DNA from: Gorsachius magnificus
Lineage: Eukaryota > Chordata > Aves > Pelecaniformes > Ardeidae
Assembly (NCBI GenBank): GCA_034008185.1
Contig: CM067084.1
Location: 16,016,385 to 16,080,384 of the forward strand
Direction of reading: 5' to 3'
DNA length: 64,000 nucleotides
Numbering within the stretch: the first letter of the stretch is position 1; each line of letters starts with the position of its first letter. This document shows, piece after piece, positions 1 through 14,339 of the stretch. The notes below the pieces were generated by a model. It was not told where the DNA came from. It did not search any database and saw nothing but the letters and a program-made list of their open reading frames with translations. Both the position numbers and the translations under genes were made by a program.

Positions 1-842
1 TTGTGCAAGCGTGTTTTAATGAGAACAGAGCCTGCCGACATTGATAAATGGGAATGACACCAGAGAGAGCATGTAAGCAGGACAATATGTGCATGTTACA
101 GTCTTACAGGCTATTTTTCACTGACTATCCTGAACGACTTCGCTGTTTCTTAAGGGGCCTATTAATCTCAAATTTAGTTATTACACAACGTTTATTTGAA
201 CATATTTTCTGTGGATGATGACAGTTAATAAAGGAAATCTTTTACAAGCTGTATTTTTACATATTGTTCCAACTACAGCTCCCAGTCATTCTACTGTATT
301 GATGGAATAACCTAGTTATGATGCAGCTTTAAAAAAGGCACATATATTCAGATTCTTTTCTAAGCATATGGGGACTCTTAAATAACTGTTAAAATGCATA
401 TAAAAATCCTGCTACAGCATGGCAAAAATAAAAGAAGTAGTGTTAACTGCTCAACAAAATCTCTGACTGCACAGCTACCCCCTTGAAGGCAAAGCACATG
501 CCTTTTTAACACTCCAGCATCATCCCGGAGAAACAAACAGGGCCTAGATTTGACCCTTGGAGATGTATATACACTCCGTATTGAATTCAACAGAAGTTGC
601 AGTATGCATCTTATACATGAGTTTGGCCCCATGTGTTGCATATGTCATAGGGCACCTCAAGAATAGTATTTCACTAAAAAAAAATATACAAAACAAAAAC
701 CAACAACAAACCTAACCAAAGAACAGACTTTGCTGATAACTAAATTCTGAGTCCAAAGAAATCTTATAAAAAGGTGAACTGATGTTCAAAAAGTAAAAAA
801 AAATACTGAATTACTTTTTCTAGTAGAGTGGAACTGTACACA

Positions 843-990
843 TAACTTTACCATCTTAAAACAAAACCCCCAAAACACAAAAAAAAAAATCCCACACAAC
901 ACCAAACACAACACACACACACCAAAAAAAACCCTACACCCACCAACCAAAGAAACCCCAGAACACAAACAGAAAAACACACCAAGATAT
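843..990. repeat. A/C-rich low-complexity stretch
   Basis: The plus strand is almost entirely A and C for about 150 bases, with short CA runs (near 911-921) and A runs. The open frames reported across it on the minus strand are rich in Phe, Val, Cys and Gly because of this composition and are not genes. Confidence 0.8.
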
Positions 991-3900
991 GGAGCGGATT
1001 ATGTTTTTATCCACTGCCATGTTCCCTGTGGCCCAACTCAATTTGTTGACTGTGAAAAAGATATCACCTAATCCCCAACCTGCCTCTAGAGCTGTGCTGA
1101 CAATATGAAAACATTTCTTTATTTCAACAATATTCAATAACCATCAGATTTATGGAAATGACGCTGAAAAGGCACCAAAAAATAAAAGAGAATAACCAAT
1201 ATGCTGGTTGTTCGCATTTCAGCGGGGGGACATCATCCAGAGAATGATGTACTCCAAAATACCTTGTTGAGCTGTGAATCCAAAGCTGCCCAAACTATGG
1301 ATTTGTTCTGGGCTGGCTCAGGTTGCCATCTCCCAAGTACAAGTTTGCGCTGCTTCAGCCAGGCTCAGCATTCTGCCACAAGCAGTGTACAGAAACAAGC
1401 TGGGGGCTCTGCTGGCAAAGAGTTATTGCCTCCTACTAGCCAAGTTCTTTCTGTCGAAAATCAGTCTTTCACTCCCCCATTTTTGCAGTTCTCATAACCA
1501 TCACCACCTGTTGGTAATAATATTTACAAATACAAAACCATCCATCAAAAAGATGGCAAAAGGCAGGCCTTTTAGACACACTTATTTAGTGTATTTGGTG
1601 CTCTCCATTGAAGGATTTCTCTATTTCACCACTAGTTTCAGCAATACTGAGATGGAGAAAGAAAACTGTCTCGCTTTCTTTCCTTTCGTCAGAAACTGTA
1701 ACTTCTCTCCACCATGAGCAACTGGCATGACTCAAGGGAGTTCTGGAGGGGCAGCACAGTATTTCTCCTCCAGCGGCAGTAGGAGATGAAGACTAAAAAC
1801 CAGGAGAGTATATACATTAAAGGCTTTTTCCAGAGAGTAAAACCAGAATGTTAACATCTGTTAGCAATTCAAATGGCAAACATTAAGCATTCAGATCTCA
1901 GGAACGTTTGTGTGTCAGTCTGCAAATTTCCACCAATATGAATATATAGATTAGTAACAGGAAATCCATGTTGAGCAAAGGTTGGAAAGCGACACGGTCC
2001 TGTATGGCTGGATCCTTTTACTTCAGATTACTTGTGTAACCAAGCAGAATGAAAGCAAAAGCCTTTGTCGTCAGTATTGGAAAGATCACATGAAGGAAGC
2101 CAGGAGGGAAGAACCTCTTATCTCCACATTGAAAGAACCGAGACTTGGTCTCTTTGGGTACAGAAGAGATGAGATGCTTCATGAGACATAGTGGGCAGTG
2201 CCTGACCAGCCCAGGCTATCGGCTGTACAATGCTGAGTTGCTTTGTCCATAGTTCCTTTGCTTTAGCCTAAATGTCATAGATCCATCCATACCAGATACT
2301 TATGTGGCTGTGTAGCATACAAAACTGGTGCAATGCTCACAAGGCCTACCAGGGAAAAAGGTTTATCTAGTCCCTATCCAGAAACACAAATGTAGGCAAC
2401 ATACAACCTTTTGCAACCTCATGTCTATTATCCCTTCAGGATGCCAAGGTGAAGAGAGATTTCCCCTTTCTAACAACCATGGTCCGTTTCCTTTCGACAG
2501 TGAGAAGGGCCGTCAGCAGAGGCAGCCACCAAGACTCTCGCCTCACCCTTGTGTGAGGCAGTCCTTGACAACCCATGCCCCAAGCCCAGCGGTACCCTGA
2601 AGCTATAGCTTAACCTTCCTGTCCTCCCATCAGCTGCAGTACAAAACACAAAATCACACTCATAAGACACAGTGCCTTCCAGTGTTGGTTCCTATGCCAC
2701 GCACCCCAATGGAGCAGTAACCTGAACATCTACAGTGGACTTATGAATACCAACATGAATAAACAGAGGCAGTTTCTCTTTTTCTCTCCTCTACTTAAGA
2801 ATTGTGAACGCAAATATTAAGGTTACTGCCCAGTGCCAGTGTAAACATTCAAGCAAGCAGTGATTTAAAGCTGACAGACTCGTAACAACATATGTTTTCT
2901 CATACTGAGCACATATGTGCTTAACTAGCCGCAAACTCCATGCTCTAGCATCTGACCTACTCCTCCATGAACTTCATACAGCTCTGCCATGCCAGAAAGC
3001 TCTGGGTTCCTGGGAGGGCACATAGCTGAACTTTTTGTATGTATTTTTCTCCAAATGGAAAGCCCATTTTCATCATTTTCATAGACATGGGAAACAGAAG
3101 GTAAGTTCCCCCTTCTACCTACATACTGTAAAGTATAAACCTTAGCAGCCATACATTTGACCTGTGCAGACCATGCTACACAATTAGAGGGCAAAAAGGA
3201 AAGAATCTACTGACACTTTGATATGAAAACTACCCACAAACCTTATGCACATCATGTATTTGTTACTGGCTCAAGGCTTACTACCTTAGCAGTGAAAGCA
3301 CTGGCGCTCGCACCAGAACAAATGGGCTGCTGAGCAATGATTTAATAAAGGAGTTTCAGCTGAACAGCAGTATACAAGTAACACTGTCAACTTGATCCTC
3401 TCTTATGGTCAAACACTTCATAACTGTAAGTGACTTTCTCTCTAAAAAAAAAAAAAAATTACTGTAGAAGGTATCCTCAGAAGGATACAGAGCAATAACA
3501 ACCTCCAAAACATACTTTTATTTAAGTTCACATTTGCTGAGATCTTAAGCTGTGATAAAAACACTTAAAGGTCTTGTCCCCTGATTCTCCTGGAGACACA
3601 TCATCCATAACATGATTAGAGGTCTAGTTAAACAATGCATCCCACAACTCCAAAGAGTATTACTTCCCTGCTGAAGTGAAATGAAAGCACAAGGCCACTT
3701 TTTAAAAGGTGCCCTTTGCATTAGGTGTAAGGCTGTGCCTGCACCAGTATTTTTCTATAAATATCCCACTGTCATATTGCTTTCTGGGCAGCTAGTAGCA
3801 GAACCAGACATTTTAACTGCTATGCCATCCAAACCAGCTCAGAATGGCATTGTTTAAGTCCACTACTACCACCAGGAACAGCTTCACTATTAGTAGTGCA

Positions 3901-6660
3901 ATGCCAGGAGATGGGAAATAAAACACTAGTGCAAGGAAGGCCACAGCATGTGGAAGCTAGCTGAAGTACCAGCTCTGTAAAATAAAAACTAAAGTGGCCC
4001 GCTGCACAGATCCATGAACCCCAATCTTGGGAACTCACGTCAGAATGTGTCACAGGTCACAGTTAAAAGATACAGAGATTTGCATCCCATCAACGAATGT
4101 CTGTCCATATCTCAAAGTAGTACAGTTACTTTTTTTTTTTCTTTTAACCTAGCCCAAAGGTTAGGCTTTACTGAAAACCAGTATTGTATGGTACTGGAAA
4201 TTCCCTTTGTATGGGCCCAGCCAAAGCTCTGCCACAATAATATAGCATGCAGAGACAGAAAGGGAAGGGAAGGAAAAATAGCATTCTATAAGGAAGAGAC
4301 CAGCACTATGGCCACCGCCTGAAGGTAAAAAAGGAACAACCTTCACGCATGCAACTGCATTCTTTTAAATGCTGCTCTGATAATTCTGTCATCTAAATTA
4401 ACAATACATATAACTATAACTAGAAGTTACACATACACACAGTGAGAAAGTGCATAAACGTGCATCTTTACATATCACATACACCCAAAATTTGCCCAAG
4501 GAATTCAGCAGTGGATCAGTAACAATTGAAGCTCCAAGCTTTTTTTTCTCTGAAAACAAATTAACTACAACATCGGTATTTACTACCACACTTCCTTTGA
4601 AGCATGCCCAAAACATCTTTAAATTCTAATCGGTTAGTTGCCCCCATTTTCCAGGAGGACTACTATACCCTCTAATCCAAAGGGGGTGGGGTAGGGGGGC
4701 TAGTCTTCATTGAAGTGCAAGAACTAAATGCCGATCAAGTCTGGGTCAGGGACTTTATTTCACAACTACTTGGCCAGCAGTAGGAGTACATCATGAACTA
4801 CAAAAATGCTGAAACTGTTCTTCAGAATTGTCATCCATAGAGACATATATTTTTATTACATAAATGTGTAAAATACATAGCAACTCAACTAAATTAAAGA
4901 CATTATTACTTCCTTGAAGTAATTTACTTTATTCTCTAATGGGATAGAATACTATATAACCACTACTTCTCTGAAGAAGAGGTGGACAGAAAACATTAAA
5001 ACCTATGGATCTCATGTACAGAATTCTACTCACGTTCAGTGGAGAGCAGAGGCTCACCAAGAGCTGTGCTGGGTGCGAGCCTAAGAAATGCGCAAGCTTG
5101 TTTTACTGCAAAAGGTCACAAAGTTGCCGTCTGCATTGAACATGCTCTTTGTGGCAGCATTCACTGAGCTTCTACAATTTCCATTTACACCCAGAGTTGG
5201 CTGAAAACTGGAATATCCGGCACTAGGGATATTATAGTATTTAAATATTTGCTTTAAGTCTAAGTACCACTCCCCACCTCTAGAATCACCACTTCTCATA
5301 CAACGATTGAGATTTTCTTTTTTAACCATTTCATTTTGGAATTTTGCTGCTTCCAGCTGAATTGCTCTGGTGCCTAGTGGAAGATGGCCTCTGTCTTTGT
5401 CTCTGCACAAAGCTTTTCAGCTGGTTCACAACACAGCACTGTTATTAAATTCTTATGATGTACAGAGAAGGTACAGCCAAGGAGATCAGTTTATCAAGAG
5501 AAATGAAAGCATGGAGCACCCAAGTTACACTGAAAAATGTGGACGACTTCAAAATGATCTGTTTGCAAAACTGACCCAGGTTAACCTGACCTGAAACAAA
5601 ATGCTTACATACAGATTTTCATGAAAGAAAGTGGAAACATTTCTACAAAGTCTAAATTGCATACACAGGGGGAAGAAAAAAATAGAACAGAAAAGTTCCC
5701 AACTCAACATGGTTTGTCACCCAACTTCCGTATTTCTAAAGCAGCTACTAAAGAACTAGCATATACATGCATATACAATACAAAAGAAAAATAAAAATGG
5801 AATTATTGGAAAAGAACTCCCTCAACTGGAAAACGCTTCTTTTATAACATGTCTATTTTCCAGCATTTTGTGATTAAAACTATCTTCTCGCCTTACTGAT
5901 AAGCTGTAGAGACAAGGCCAGCGCATTCCGATTTGCCCACAGAGAACTCCAAGGAGAACTCGATAAAGAAATCAATAATTTTGTGTTAAGTACAAAGGCT
6001 CCAACAGAATACAGATATTACTACTACCTATTCCATGGTGGTTATTCATCATGGGTGCCCAATGAGGCAAGGGGAGCAGAAGTAAAATTGTACTCCGTCA
6101 TGTCATTTAAGCCCAGAACATCCTGTGCCTACCCAGTCAGACCAAACTTAAGTTTGCAGAAGCAATCTAGATCCAGAATTCTTTCCCACCTTAAAGTCCT
6201 TCAGTATCACAAGATGCATAAGTGGGTAAGACTGCCTGAGAAGCACATTCATGACTGCCGGGTCAAAAGTGTAAGAGCTGCTGACGTTCCTGCACAGCAG
6301 GAGGTCCCGATGCCAAGACAGATACACCTTCATAGCAATGCAGAGTAGCAATACATGTCAACACAAAACTAAGGGATGGAATCGGGATATGCAAAAAAAT
6401 GTGTGGAGAGTAGAAAAAGTCACCTTATACAATCAAAACAATCAGACATCACATCTTACACAAACACCAAGTACCAGCTAAATGTACAACAAAAGCACCT
6501 CACCTAACAAACAACTTCATATCCAATACACTAGCTGCATTTCATAGGAACAGCTCTCACTTGAAAAAGTTTCATTTAGGTTAACAGCTATTTCTTTGAG
6601 TAGTCTGTGATCAGCACTTTGTAGAGAAAACAGACAAATAAGGATGTTAGAAATGGTAAT

Positions 6661-6759
6661 TAGGGACATGGTTTAGTGGTGGGATGGCAGGGTTACGTTA
6701 AAGGTTGGACTTGATGATCTTAAAGGTCTTTTCCAACCAAAGTGATTCTATGATTCTAA
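6661..6759 (+). mobile_element. CR1 LINE 3' end fragment
   Basis: The sequence has the CR1 3' UTR order: GGTTTAGTGG, then TTGGACTTGATGATCTTAAA, then GGTCTTTTCCAACC, and a terminal TGATTCTATGATTCTA. It is 5'-truncated, as most CR1 copies are, and non-coding. It belongs to the same type of subfamily as the copy at 26341-27105. Confidence 0.9.
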
Positions 6760-7379
6760 TTCGAGTCAAGTTTTGCTACTGATAGAAGCTTGATAAAAGG
6801 TAGAGACGGACTCTGTATACCAGGCCATATCATCATCATCACGGGGTGGGGGGAATCTGTTTATGGAACAGATTTTCATCTCTCACATTCATTCTAAAAC
6901 CAAGTCGCTGTTTAGTCAACCCTATTGCAGAAAAGACCTCAGAAGAATGTCACAACACAGTCACCATCTCGTCAAATCAAAGTTCAATGTGCTCTAACAG
7001 CATAACAAATATATTTCTGTAATCCATACCTATCTCCTACTCTTGTAGAAGTATCAACAAAATTCAGAGTGATATACTTATCTACAACATATAAAAGAAT
7101 CATATCACCGCTATAAGCCATAGTGTAGCAATATAGTGGCAGAGCATGGAACAGTAATCAAAGTCCTGAAAAATACACCACTGTCAGCATTGTACACTGG
7201 TACCACTGTATTATAGCACCTTGGTTTAAAATAAATCAGCCTAAGTGCCTGCTTTGGTAAGCACTTCAAATTCAGTGTACGTCAGCATTGGGGGGGGGAG
7301 GGCACAATGCACAAAGAAACAAATCAGGAAACGGGGCTTGTAAATAACAATTCAATTAGCAGATTTACATTACTCATTT

Positions 7380-7880
7380 CCCAATAAACTTCCTATCCGC
7401 ACCTACGCGCAAACCCTCCTGCAGCCTTCCCCCCGCCATTTGCATATCTGCGCAGGCCTGCTCCTTTTTTTCCGGCGAGCCCCTTTGCCCTTTCAATCAT
7501 GAAGTATATTACTCCGCTGTCAGAGCAAAGCAGTTCCTAACAACGGGGAGCCCAGCTGGGAGAGGAAGAGGGCAGCAGGCTCAGGCATTAACATAATAAT
7601 CCAGCCGCGTTCCCCCAGGCCCTCCAGCAGACAGCATATTAGGTAGGCCTCCTGCCCAGCCGGGCAGAAGCCATGATCACCTGCCCGCCCCTCAACCTGT
7701 GGCGGTGGCCAGCTGACCCCCCACGAGAGACAGGCACCCGTTTTCCCACGTCTGCTTAACGTGCCTGCTCCTCATTGACGATTTGAATGTACCTTGCCCC
7801 ATCATTTCCAGAGGACTCGCTCCTTGGCTTTTAACTTCCGGGAAGTCGAGGGTTTTTAACGGGACCTGCCGCTGCTGCCA
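7380..7880. promoter_or_regulatory. GC-rich, motif-dense intronic block (candidate enhancer)
   Basis: About 500 bases of clearly higher GC and CpG content stand inside the AT-rich intron, directly before a CR1 insertion. It contains an octamer ATTTGCAT (7438-7445), a TAATCC homeodomain site (7597-7602), CAGCTG E-boxes (7553-7558 and 7710-7715) and a palindromic TTCCGGGAA (7836-7844). No open frame or splice-bounded exon is convincing. The composition and motif mix are typical of conserved enhancers, but conservation cannot be tested here. It could also be a decayed CpG island or an unlisted promoter. Confidence 0.4.
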
Positions 7881-7989
7881 GAGGGAACCAGGCCTTGAAA
7901 CAAAATTTCAAATATGAAGCGCTGCTCTCCAGATGCAACTTTCAGCCCTAGCTTTCCTCTGCATTTCTCCCTGAAAGGAGGAACAGGGA

Positions 7990-8495
7990 GTAACGCCTGG
8001 AATGCTGTTACAGTTCTGGTCCCCACTATACAAAACAGATGCAGACAGGCGGGAGGGGGTCCAGAGAAGGGCCACCAAGATGATCCGAGGACTGGGAATC
8101 ATGCTGTATGAGGACAGGCTGAGAGAACTGGGTTTGTTCAGCCTTGTGAAAAGGAGGCTCAGAGGTGACCTCATCTCCATCTACCAGTATTTCAAGGGTG
8201 GTTATGAAGAAGATAGAGACTCCCTTTTCACAAGGAGTCACATAGAGAAGACGAGGGCTAGTGAGTACAAGTTAATCCTGGGAAGATTCCAACTGAACAT
8301 GAGATGAAAATTTTTCACCATGAGAACAGTCAACCACTGGAATAATGTCCCAGGGCAGTGGTTGACTCCACCACACTGGACACTTTCAAGACGTAGCTGG
8401 GACAGCATGCTGGGCCATCTTGTTTAGACTGTGCTCTTGCCCAGAAAGGTTGGACCAGATGATCCTTGAGGTCCCTTCCAACCTGGTATTCTATG
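7990..8495 (+). mobile_element. CR1 LINE 3' fragment with end of ORF2
   Basis: This 5'-truncated CR1 copy covers the C-terminal end of the reverse-transcriptase ORF and the 3' UTR. In the frame starting at 8002 one sees the typical [25 protein letters not shown] and [18 protein letters not shown] blocks. The conserved ending is interrupted by a stop at 8305, so the copy is dead. The 3' end shows GGTTGGACCAGATGATCCTT and CCCTTCCAACCTGG, then a single ATTCTATG followed by an A-rich stretch. The left edge is approximate. Confidence 0.93.
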
Positions 8496-8763
8496 TTTAA
8501 AAAAAAAGGAAAAAAAAAAAAAGGAGACATAATGCCGTTGTTATTTCTGTGCCATGCCATCCAAGGAAACCAGTTCAGGGTTGACTTGCTTATTTTTCTG
8601 AGGCTTGCAACACTGGAGGATCTTCAGCTGCAAAGCTATTTTACAATCTTTGGTGTAAGGTCTGCCAGCATGCAGGAGATGGCTACTTATTAAGGAATAG
8701 AGCCTGTGACAAGGTTTCAGCTGTACAAACACTCATAGAAAAAATTTCCAAGAATCACTATAT

Positions 8764-8865
8764 AATCATAGAATCATAGAATGTTTTAGGTTGGAAGGGA
8801 CCCCTAGAGGTCATCTAGTCCAACCCCCCTGCAGTGAGCAGGGACACCACTAACTAGATCCAATG
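8764..8865 (-). mobile_element. CR1 LINE 3' end fragment
   Basis: The plus strand starts AATCATAGAATCATAGAATG and continues GGTTGGAAGGGACC, then TCATCTAGTCCAACCCCCCT. This is the reverse complement of a CR1 3' terminus. About 100 bases are recognisable, and the similarity fades after the AGCAGGGACACC stretch. It is in the opposite orientation to the CR1 copy 270 bases to its left. Confidence 0.93.
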
Positions 8866-10864
8866 CCAATTTCAGATGCAAGACCCATGAAATCATCCCA
8901 TTTAAAGGTGACTTATAATTGTACTACTCTTCCCAACTAACATTTCTTAATATCTAAGAAATATTCCTGTATTCCAAATGCTTTGGGTAACAACTAAAGC
9001 TCAGAATACTAATTCACAGTCCTTTAAATAAAGAAAATGTTTATATATATTATGCAGTGTATTTCAATGCAGTTCTCTTACAAACCCTTTTATTTACAGT
9101 GTATATGTTGCTTGTACAGAGTACAAGCTCAGATACTTATATAAAAAAATTTATCTATCAATTCTTAACTTCACTTGCCAGTAAAAAACAGTATTTTCCT
9201 CATATTATACAAGACAATCTCAAAGACTACTAGGAAAAAAGCCTTTGGTTCTAATACTATTCATTAAAAAATACATATTCTCTAATTCCCCTTAACAATG
9301 GAATGCACAACAGAAATGTAATACATCTTATTAAAATCATATTTTGCAGACTGTGCAAAGCCAGATTTACTTGATCATTTGTGAAGCAGAATTTCCCTAA
9401 CCTCATTAATTTTCATTTATCTAGCCCTCTCAAAGAAGGAAATTTTCAGAAGCAATTTCATATTTTATTTTAAATGCTTGGTTGTTATATTATCATTACA
9501 AAGAAGTGTAATGCATAGTAATCCATGTCACAATAGCCTGTCAGAGAAAGACGATGTAAAATAATGTAATTTAAATATTTTAGAAAGCAACCGTTACAGA
9601 AGTTCTGCCTGTTACTATTGCTCGAATACATAATGGTAACAAAAACCACACATTACGAAAGTCGTGACACATTTTGAAAAAATTGCTTACAAGCAATTAA
9701 TTTTCACAATGTAGACATTTTCTTCTGCCACCACAGTCACGATAACTTCTTAGCAGCATGGCCCTCCAAGCTGGGAAGGCAGGCACAGTTAAAAATAGCC
9801 TTTTGCATTAAATTTATTCTAGGTCACCAGGGTCACCAATAAAACACTAGGATAACCCAGGGGGTTGCAAAATATTTTAATATAGTCAAGAGTCTTCTTT
9901 ACAGAGACACAAGCTCATATATCTACTATGACTCAATTTAGACTTTTAGGACCTGCAATTTAGAGTGGAAAAGCTTTGTCAACTATCTTGTGATCCTTCC
10001 AACCACCTCCTTTGCCCCACAAACCAATTACCATCACACTGGTGATGTAGAATTGAATAGCACTTGAACATTAACTACAGCTTTTCTCCTTCAACACGTC
10101 TAAATATAAATTACTTTGGTTATCTATAAACCAGTAAAAGGAGCTGACATTTTTAACTACAAGAGACTAGAAGAAAAATCCTTTGAACACTCGTACTCTT
10201 CTAGAGGTTTGCTCTAATTAATTTCCTTCCTTATCCAAATTATAGGTCAAAAACTCCACAAACTAAAGTAACAGCAAGTTTTAGAAGATATGCCGGAAAA
10301 ACAAAAATTCAACAGCAAGAACTTTCTACCAAGAATTTGAGTATAATCAAGTAATGAAGTAGCTTGTGCTGTTGGTGGCAAATGCTTTGTGCTTACAGAC
10401 ACATTGCCAGTGGACGACAGCAGAAAGCTGCAATGGTAGTTGCATTCATTGTTTTTCTCATTAATTCAAATGTTGTGAATGGAAATAGAGATTTTTCTAT
10501 TTATTTCATGGCATGATCTTTAGATCAGATCCATGTCTCAAGTCAGTAGGAGATTTTTTTTATTTTACACAGCCCAAGGTCAGAACATTGCAATGGTTCA
10601 GATAAGTAAAAGGGAAGCTGTGGCTCAAGCTTCTGATACACGATATGCTCGGGATACAGGATGGGCTGTTTAAAACAGTGAATGCTCCTGAAATTACTAA
10701 ATATAAATTTGCAGTATGGATGAAAATATATACATGTTGTTCAAAATATATTTAATATGCCAACATCACTATAAAGAACACACATTTCCTTGAAGTAACA
10801 AACTATTAGGTCCATGCTGACAGTGTATTTTAATTTCTTTCACAATTTATCCTTCAATTCAACC

Positions 10865-10866
<2 letters not shown>

Positions 10867-10895
<29 letters not shown>
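10867..10895. repeat. T29 homopolymer
   Basis: An uninterrupted run of 29 T. It could be an A-tail on the minus strand, but no retrogene or SINE body is recognisable to its left. Such runs are prone to length error in assemblies. Confidence 0.95.
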
Positions 10896-13800
10896 GGTAA
10901 GACCCGCTCTTCCTGACTACTAGTACAGCCCTTGCTCTTTGATAGCACGGTTCCTATGGTTTTATGCTTAAATGCCAGAGAGGAGTACCTTAGTGCAACA
11001 GCCAACTGCTTTCTTCCATACAGAACAGTGTCAGCAGAACAAGTACGAGCCCGTAACCCCTAGACGTCCATCAGCCCTAACTAGAGAACACTGCTCCCAC
11101 AGATTTGTACGGGACAGTCTCTTTAGTTCGTATATTTTTTCCTTTACAAATGTTATTTCAAATTCATAAAGACTTCCCATAAAGACAGGAAGTACCCTGA
11201 TTGAAGCAGTGTTCATTAATATGCAATATAACACCTTAATGTACTCAAATTTATTCAGCTTGTATAAGGTATTTACACCTATTTGAGTCTACTGAAGCAC
11301 CTAAATTGCTCTAAAGCCTGTTTTCCCCTAAGTCGAAATAAAGAATAGGTCCCTAAGACCTGGGCTTCTGTCGTACAGAAAAGAAACACTACATGAACAA
11401 GAAACTGAGGGACAATCTAACTGCAGAAGATATCAATAATTTCACCAGTTCCAGACTCCAGTTACTGGTTTAATAACCACTTGCATCTCCTAACTTCATC
11501 TCTCAATATAAAAATTAGCTGGCATCTGCCAGGGAATTGTAGTTCTGCAGTGCTTTTCTCTGCTCTTGCACTGTATTTGAATCTCCTGCACCACCTCAGA
11601 TCCAGTCACTTTTTTACTTAAACTGGAGAAGTGGTACTAGTGATCGAAATTTATATATGAGTTTCATCAGCCTGAAAGCAAAGGGGGAGATGGCAGTGCT
11701 TCTACTTCTACATGCTAATCTACTATCTGCTAGGTCACGTTCATGCTTGTCGGCAGTAGCTCTGGCGTGGTTTCCAAGATAACAAAAGAGAATGAAGTGA
11801 AAGGCATTTCTGTCTCCCGTATGTTACAAATCCTTCTAGCAGTGCTCTCCCAAAACCTCAGCTATGGATTAAACACCTTCACAGGAAGCACCTTGCTGAC
11901 TGTGTGAGGTAACTCAAAAGAAGGTCATACTGGCCTCTGCAGACATGACTTCATGGACACTTGGATTTTACGTATTCCAGTTCCGACCGTGACCTTCAAC
12001 AGAGCAGTGCAGACAACCAAGACTGCTGCAATGCCTCCCAAAGGAACAACTGAGAAGGAAAAGTAAGAAAAAAAAAAAACACCACACCAACCCACAAGGG
12101 TTGCACAAAACAGAATCCAAATGTTACAAAGAGCTGATTTCTTTATGTTAGGATAGGCAGCCAGAATCTTCTGAGCCGCCTGTGGCTCCCAAGCAGTCAC
12201 AGCGAGGCCCCTGCGCCTGGATTATGGCATATGAACAGCAACAAATGGTCCAAAATCCAGGGTGCCAACACCCATATGGAAACAGGTATTTCCTACCTGT
12301 GAACCACTCCTACACATCTCCCCCTTCCCTTGTGGCTCCAAGAAGCACCATACCTGGCTCCATCCTGTGGAAATTTTAATGAGGTTCATCATGTTAATAA
12401 GATGATTGGCTACACCTGCTGACAGCCTGAAAAGGTTAAATAACCCTGCATCACCAGAAAACTTTGCCCTCACATTTCTTTAGATGCTGATTTTTTTTTT
12501 AAACACCACTTTGGGTGTAGAGCAGGACTGATGAGGTATGTAACTGAATGGGAGTGGGGACAACAGAGCAGCAGCCATGGCCGCGCTGGAAGATGCAGAC
12601 AGCAGGCATACCTGTGTCAAAAGTGAAAATGTAAAAAACACTGTACACTTTCAGGCAGGTCAGCTTTTGGGGTTTCTTGCTTGAATAACATGTTTTGAAG
12701 ACAGACTGTCAACACTGAAACAGATAAATCAATGCAGTCCTTTAAATCACTCCAGGGATCTTTTCCTCACACACGACTCACTCTGAAATGCCTCTTAGAT
12801 TTGTTAAGCACTTGTAATATAGGCAATAAACTGCAAACACATTCAGTGTGACCAGAAACTCACACCCTCCCACTCAAACATACATATGCAGTGTTTACCA
12901 AACATTAATGTTACATCACCTTAAAGAAAGTGAAATTGTAGCAGTCATAACAAACAACAGGTACCTCTGACAGCTACAGTTTATTATTCAAAAGCTAGGA
13001 AAAATTGTTCTGAGTCTTCGATTCTATAACAACAGACAATGTTTAGTAAAACATTCCACTCACAACCTTGGTATTATCATCTGGAGGACAAAAAAAAAAG
13101 CACACAAGGCTGCAATCAGGTTTTTTTTCCTCTCTCCAGGAGCCACTTATTCTAAAAGCACTACAAAAATTCAGAGACAGCGCTTACAGTCTTAGTTTGT
13201 TATTTCAGAGTATATAATACAAACAAGCGTCGATCACTAAAAATATTAATTAGCATTTCATTAGAAATACCAATATGGGAAAAAGCAGTGATGTACAGAC
13301 ATCCTGCCTCCGGGATTAGATTCTAATTCATTTTAGATTAGGAAGCAATGAACTAAAACCACTACCCTGACAAGTTAACTATTCTTATTGACACAGTTCT
13401 GGATAGGAATAACACCAGCCCTAAGTAAACAAAAAGAAATCATGCTAACTTCTGACGTTTACAAATGACCATAATAAAAAGGATCTGGATGGGCTACATA
13501 AATTTGCCACTATGAGAGTATTGGTTTTTTTAAAAAAAAAAAACAAAACCTAATTTGTACTTACATAACAGTACCAAAAAGAACAAATAGTTATTACAGA
13601 CAGGACTGTACTGGCAAGAAAATTTAACCAACAAAAGGGTTAATTAGGGATACAAATTTTCTCAGACTGTTAATAATAGGAATAACACATAGTATGTGCC
13701 CATAAGTAATTCTCAGGTATCTTTGATCTTCGGCCCCAAGCGATTACTGTTGCCTACCATACCCTGGCCTCTGGGACTCTCTCAGAACCAGACATCTGGC

Positions 13801-14339
13801 TACTTTGTTGTTTTAGACTAATCTCATCCCAGGGGAGCTCAAGAAATGACACCAGGCAAGGAGGGTCCTGGCAAGGGAAAAAACATTATGGTATCAGCAG
13901 ATTTCCGAGTGGACTAGAGTATCAAAATTACCTTCAAATTTCTATAGGGATCCTGGGGCTTCTCTGCTCTCCAGCTCTGCTTTCACACAGAACACCAGAA
14001 TGCACATGATCCTGTTTTAAGGAACCGTTAATCTCTTTGGAGAAGCTAATGAATGATAATCCGGGAAAGAACGTGTGACAAAGGCAAACAGAAGTAAAAA
14101 AAAAAAAACCTCCAAGGAACGGGTAGATCTAATGAAGATTTTGTTGAAAAGTCAACACACTGCATGATCAAACTACGTTTTTAAAAGCCTACCAAAAAAA
14201 AAAAAATACTCCAACATCCAAACACTCAATTTTTGACTAATTCATAGGTTTTAGCTGGCAGCAGCGTTATCCCTGAAGTATGACCCTCTGACAACTGCAA
14301 AAGATTCAGCCAAGTGCCCAACTGGCTGCTCCAGGCTTA

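Noticed and set aside
5081..5410. Minus-strand frame containing PTLGVNG, reminiscent of the end of SLC10A7 exon 1
   Set aside because: It lies downstream of exon 4, lacks the hydrophobic span and has no matching donor. The seven-residue similarity is chance.
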